Translations under genes and position numbers: made by a program | Notes under the pieces: generated by a model | Databases searched by the model: none | Seen by the model: the letters and a program-made list of their open reading frames with translations, nothing else | What the model was told of the DNA's origin: nothing | Assembly (NCBI GenBank): GCA_964645005.1 | Contig: CAZXYS010000004.1 | Location: 1 to 64,000, forward strand | Length of the DNA stretch: 64,000 nucleotides | Origin: CAZXYS01 sp964645005 | Lineage (GTDB): Bacteria; Bacteroidota; Ignavibacteria; Kapaibacteriales; UBA2268 | Direction: 5' to 3' | Shown here: in pieces, positions 62,516-64,000 of the stretch | How the letters are laid out: each line of letters starts with the position of its first letter | Position numbering within the stretch: position 1 is the first letter of the stretch

Positions 62516-63352
62516 ATGGAAGCTTTAAAAAAGAGAATTGGCAACATTTTCTCGCAGCAGGAAAAATATTCCGAGGAATCCCTGCGGGAATTAACCGACG
62601 AATTCCTTGATTTGCTCAATTCCGGCGAAGCCCGCGCCGTCGAACCAGATGGCGGCGGCGGCTGGAAAGTCAACTCATGGGTGAAGCAGGGAATTCTCAT
62701 ACTCTTCAAACACGGTCAACTCAGAGACATGTCAATAAATGATGATTTCAAATTTTTCGATAAACATAATCTGCCGCTGAAGTCGATGAAGCTTGACGAC
62801 GGTGTGCGCATTGTCCCCGGCGGTTCGTCAATCCGCACGGGCTCTTATGTTTCAAGCGGCGTTATCTGTATGCCGCCGATGTATATTAACATTGGCGCCT
62901 ATGTTGACGAAGGAACGATGATCGATTCACACGCGCTTGTCGGAACATGCGCCCAGGTCGGAAAAGGCGTGCATCTTAGCGCTGCTTCGCAGTTGGGCGG
63001 AGTGCTCGAACCACCCGGCGCAAGACCTGTGATCATCGAGGATAACGTCATGATCGGCGGGAACTGCGGCATATACGAAGGCGTTCTCGTAAGGAAAAGA
63101 GCTGTACTCGGTTCCGGCGTGATCCTGAATTCATCGACTAAGGTTTATGATTTAGTAAATGAGCAGATCTTGTCGGCATCGAAAGGCTCGCCGCTCGAGA
63201 TACCCGAAGGGGCAGTGGTCATACCAGGCTCGCGGAAGATGAAATCGAGCTTTGCCGAAGAGCACGGCTTGCAGATCGCTACACCTATGATAATAAAATA
63301 CCGCGACGAAAAAACCGACGCAAAAACGGCTCCGGAAGACGCTTTGAGATAA
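62516..63352 (+). CDS. dapD: tetrahydrodipicolinate N-succinyltransferase
   Basis: A 278-residue left-handed beta-helix acyltransferase. An N-terminal helical region with LNSGEARAVEPDGGGGWKVN is followed by the hexapeptide helix: RIVPGGSSIRTGSYVSSGV, GAYVDEGTMIDSHALVGTCAQVG and NVMIGGNCGIYEGVLVRKRAVLG. The C-terminal part has VIPGSRK. It succinylates tetrahydrodipicolinate in the lysine/meso-diaminopimelate pathway with succinyl-CoA. Length and motifs are standard. Confidence 0.93.
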   Translation: MEALKKRIGNIFSQQEKYSEESLRELTDEFLDLLNSGEARAVEPDGGGGWKVNSWVKQGILILFKHGQLRDMSINDDFKFFDKHNLPLKSMKLDDGVRIVPGGSSIRTGSYVSSGVICMPPMYINIGAYVDEGTMIDSHALVGTCAQVGKGVHLSAASQLGGVLEPPGARPVIIEDNVMIGGNCGIYEGVLVRKRAVLGSGVILNSSTKVYDLVNEQILSASKGSPLEIPEGAVVIPGSRKMKSSFAEEHGLQIATPMIIKYRDEKTDAKTAPEDALR

Positions 63353-63365
63353 ATTAGAGAGAAAC

Positions 63366-63599
63366 ATGGATCCTGTTAAAAAAATCGAAAAAAGGCTGAA
63401 CGTCAGCATGTATGCTTTTGCCGGCGCGAATATTCTTGCATTCATATTTTTCCTGATAGCGTATGTGCTTTCAGAGGAAATCTGGTTTCTGGTCGCCGGA
63501 CTGGCGCTTATAGCCGCAACAGTGGTTTACAGGATATTTCTTCAAAGGATTCGAGGAAAATTACGAACAGCAATGAAAAACGGAGATAAAAATGAGTGA
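63366..63599 (+). CDS. small two-helix membrane protein
   Basis: A 77-residue protein with two hydrophobic segments (about 17-37 and 43-60) and a basic C-terminus (IRGKLRTAMKNGD). It starts 13 bases after dapD, and its stop overlaps the next gene by 8 bases, so it is part of the same transcript. I do not recognise it. Being small, AT-poor like its neighbours and translationally coupled, it is likely a real gene. Confidence 0.6.
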   Translation: MDPVKKIEKRLNVSMYAFAGANILAFIFFLIAYVLSEEIWFLVAGLALIAATVVYRIFLQRIRGKLRTAMKNGDKNE

Positions 63600-64000
63600 A
63601 GACTTTGTACTGCCGCAGCTTAGAGACGATATAAAAACAGAAGTCATAGAAGATCAGGGCGAAAAACTGGTCGTGCTGTCCGACCCGGACGGGCTCGCAC
63701 AGCAGCCTATAGCTATACCGCTGGAACTGGCACCGGTTTTCCATTTTCTTAATGGCAGCGTCACGATGTCGGAATTGAAGAGCCACGTCAAGACGCCCGA
63801 CGGTTCCGAGCCCGACATGAGCCCGATAGTACAGATGATAAATTACCTCGATGCAATGGGCTATATCAAGAGCCCTGAATATATGGAACTACGCCGGAAA
63901 TATGACGAATACCTAGCCTCGCCGGTGAGGAAGCCGGTATGCGCAGGGCAGTCCTACTCTTCCGATCCGAATCAATTGCGCGAGCAGCTTGGCGATATAC
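63592..64000 (+). CDS. MEMO-family (AmmeMemoRadiSam B-like) protein with N-terminal extension, cut by window end
   Basis: The first 136 codons of a gene that continues past the window. Residues 1-105 form a domain that looks winged-helix/PqqD-like: IPLELAPVFHFLNGSVTMSEL, then IVQMINYLDAMGYIKSP. The fragment then enters RKPVCAGQSYSSDPNQLREQL, the start of the MEMO domain (R-K-P-x-x-A-G-x-x-Y-p-x-d). MEMO proteins are dioxygenase-like and form a system with AMMECR1 and radical-SAM proteins. Shine-Dalgarno (CGGAGA) is good; the start overlaps the previous stop by 8 bases. Confidence 0.7.
   Translation, partial: MSEDFVLPQLRDDIKTEVIEDQGEKLVVLSDPDGLAQQPIAIPLELAPVFHFLNGSVTMSELKSHVKTPDGSEPDMSPIVQMINYLDAMGYIKSPEYMELRRKYDEYLASPVRKPVCAGQSYSSDPNQLREQLGDI

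Noticed and set aside
1..64000. CRISPR array, rRNA, tmRNA, RNase P RNA or complete insertion sequence
   Set aside because: I looked for regular short repeats with spacers, conserved rRNA and RNase P words, and transposase frames; none was seen by eye.

Overview
The window is a dense bacterial chromosome segment of moderate-to-low GC. Several proteins carry Por/type IX-style C-terminal sorting regions (about 23757-28646, 52101-55106, possibly 33684-34253). There is also an HPr kinase without visible PTS genes, LpxH (so lipid A and an outer membrane), a DapD lysine pathway, many lipoproteins, and Hmc- and DsrMKJOP-type redox complexes. Together these point to the Bacteroidota/Chlorobiota/Ignavibacteriota (FCB) assemblage, perhaps an anaerobic Ignavibacteria- or Kapabacteria-like lineage. 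That placement is inference from gene content only.

Layout. 1-2924: a thiol/arsenic-type transport operon (YeeE-like end, UPF0718 permease, ArsE-, ArsF- and ArsG-like genes). 3079-7755: housekeeping genes (LpxH, a transport-auxiliary lipoprotein, CoaX, a GT2 glycosyltransferase, MtaB). 7949-10794: a very AT-rich four-gene accessory cassette (YwgA/SocA-like protein, membrane protein, PD-(D/E)XK-like nuclease, and a protein with a tRNA-guanine-transglycosylase-like zinc motif). I regard it as the best candidate for an undescribed system. 10930-13491: methyltransferase, MnmE, haem-binding protein. 13488-14427: a conserved pair of unknown genes. 14842-21120: lipoproteins, TerB-like protein, GatB, a phosphatase, a GT10-like enzyme, an EVE-domain protein. 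21312-23535: tandem di-haem cytochrome c peroxidase paralogues whose first haem motif has lost its histidine (CxxCK and CxxCM). 23757-28646: a giant secreted mosaic protein. 28917-34253: DsbD, HprK, HPF, an outer-membrane barrel and a small secreted protein.

34876-48996 holds two membrane electron-transfer clusters on the minus strand. One is Hmc-like and includes an NrfD protein fused to a hexahaem cytochrome. The other is a full dsrMKJOP set preceded by an RsbRD-N protein. Between them lies a plus-strand accessory insert: a decayed ImmA/IrrE plus DUF4411 (PIN) toxin-antitoxin locus and an intact HindIII-like restriction-modification pair. No dsrAB, aprAB or hydrogenase genes lie in the window. 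The complexes probably pass electrons between the quinone pool, periplasmic c-type cytochromes and cytoplasmic thiol/disulfide-type reactions.

49426-51878: ZnuABC-type metal uptake. 52101-64000: a secreted protein, an orphan OmpR-type regulator, SecA with an unusual C-terminus, a GT-C/TPR membrane protein, an agmatinase-family enzyme, DapD, a small membrane protein, and the start of a MEMO-family protein cut by the window end.

Small palindromic intergenic repeats recur, mostly between convergent genes (2984-3069, 16384-16491, 18911-18972, 28709-28796) and also at 30869-31022, 34419-34524 and 34768-34837. I found no tRNA, rRNA, CRISPR array or complete insertion sequence.
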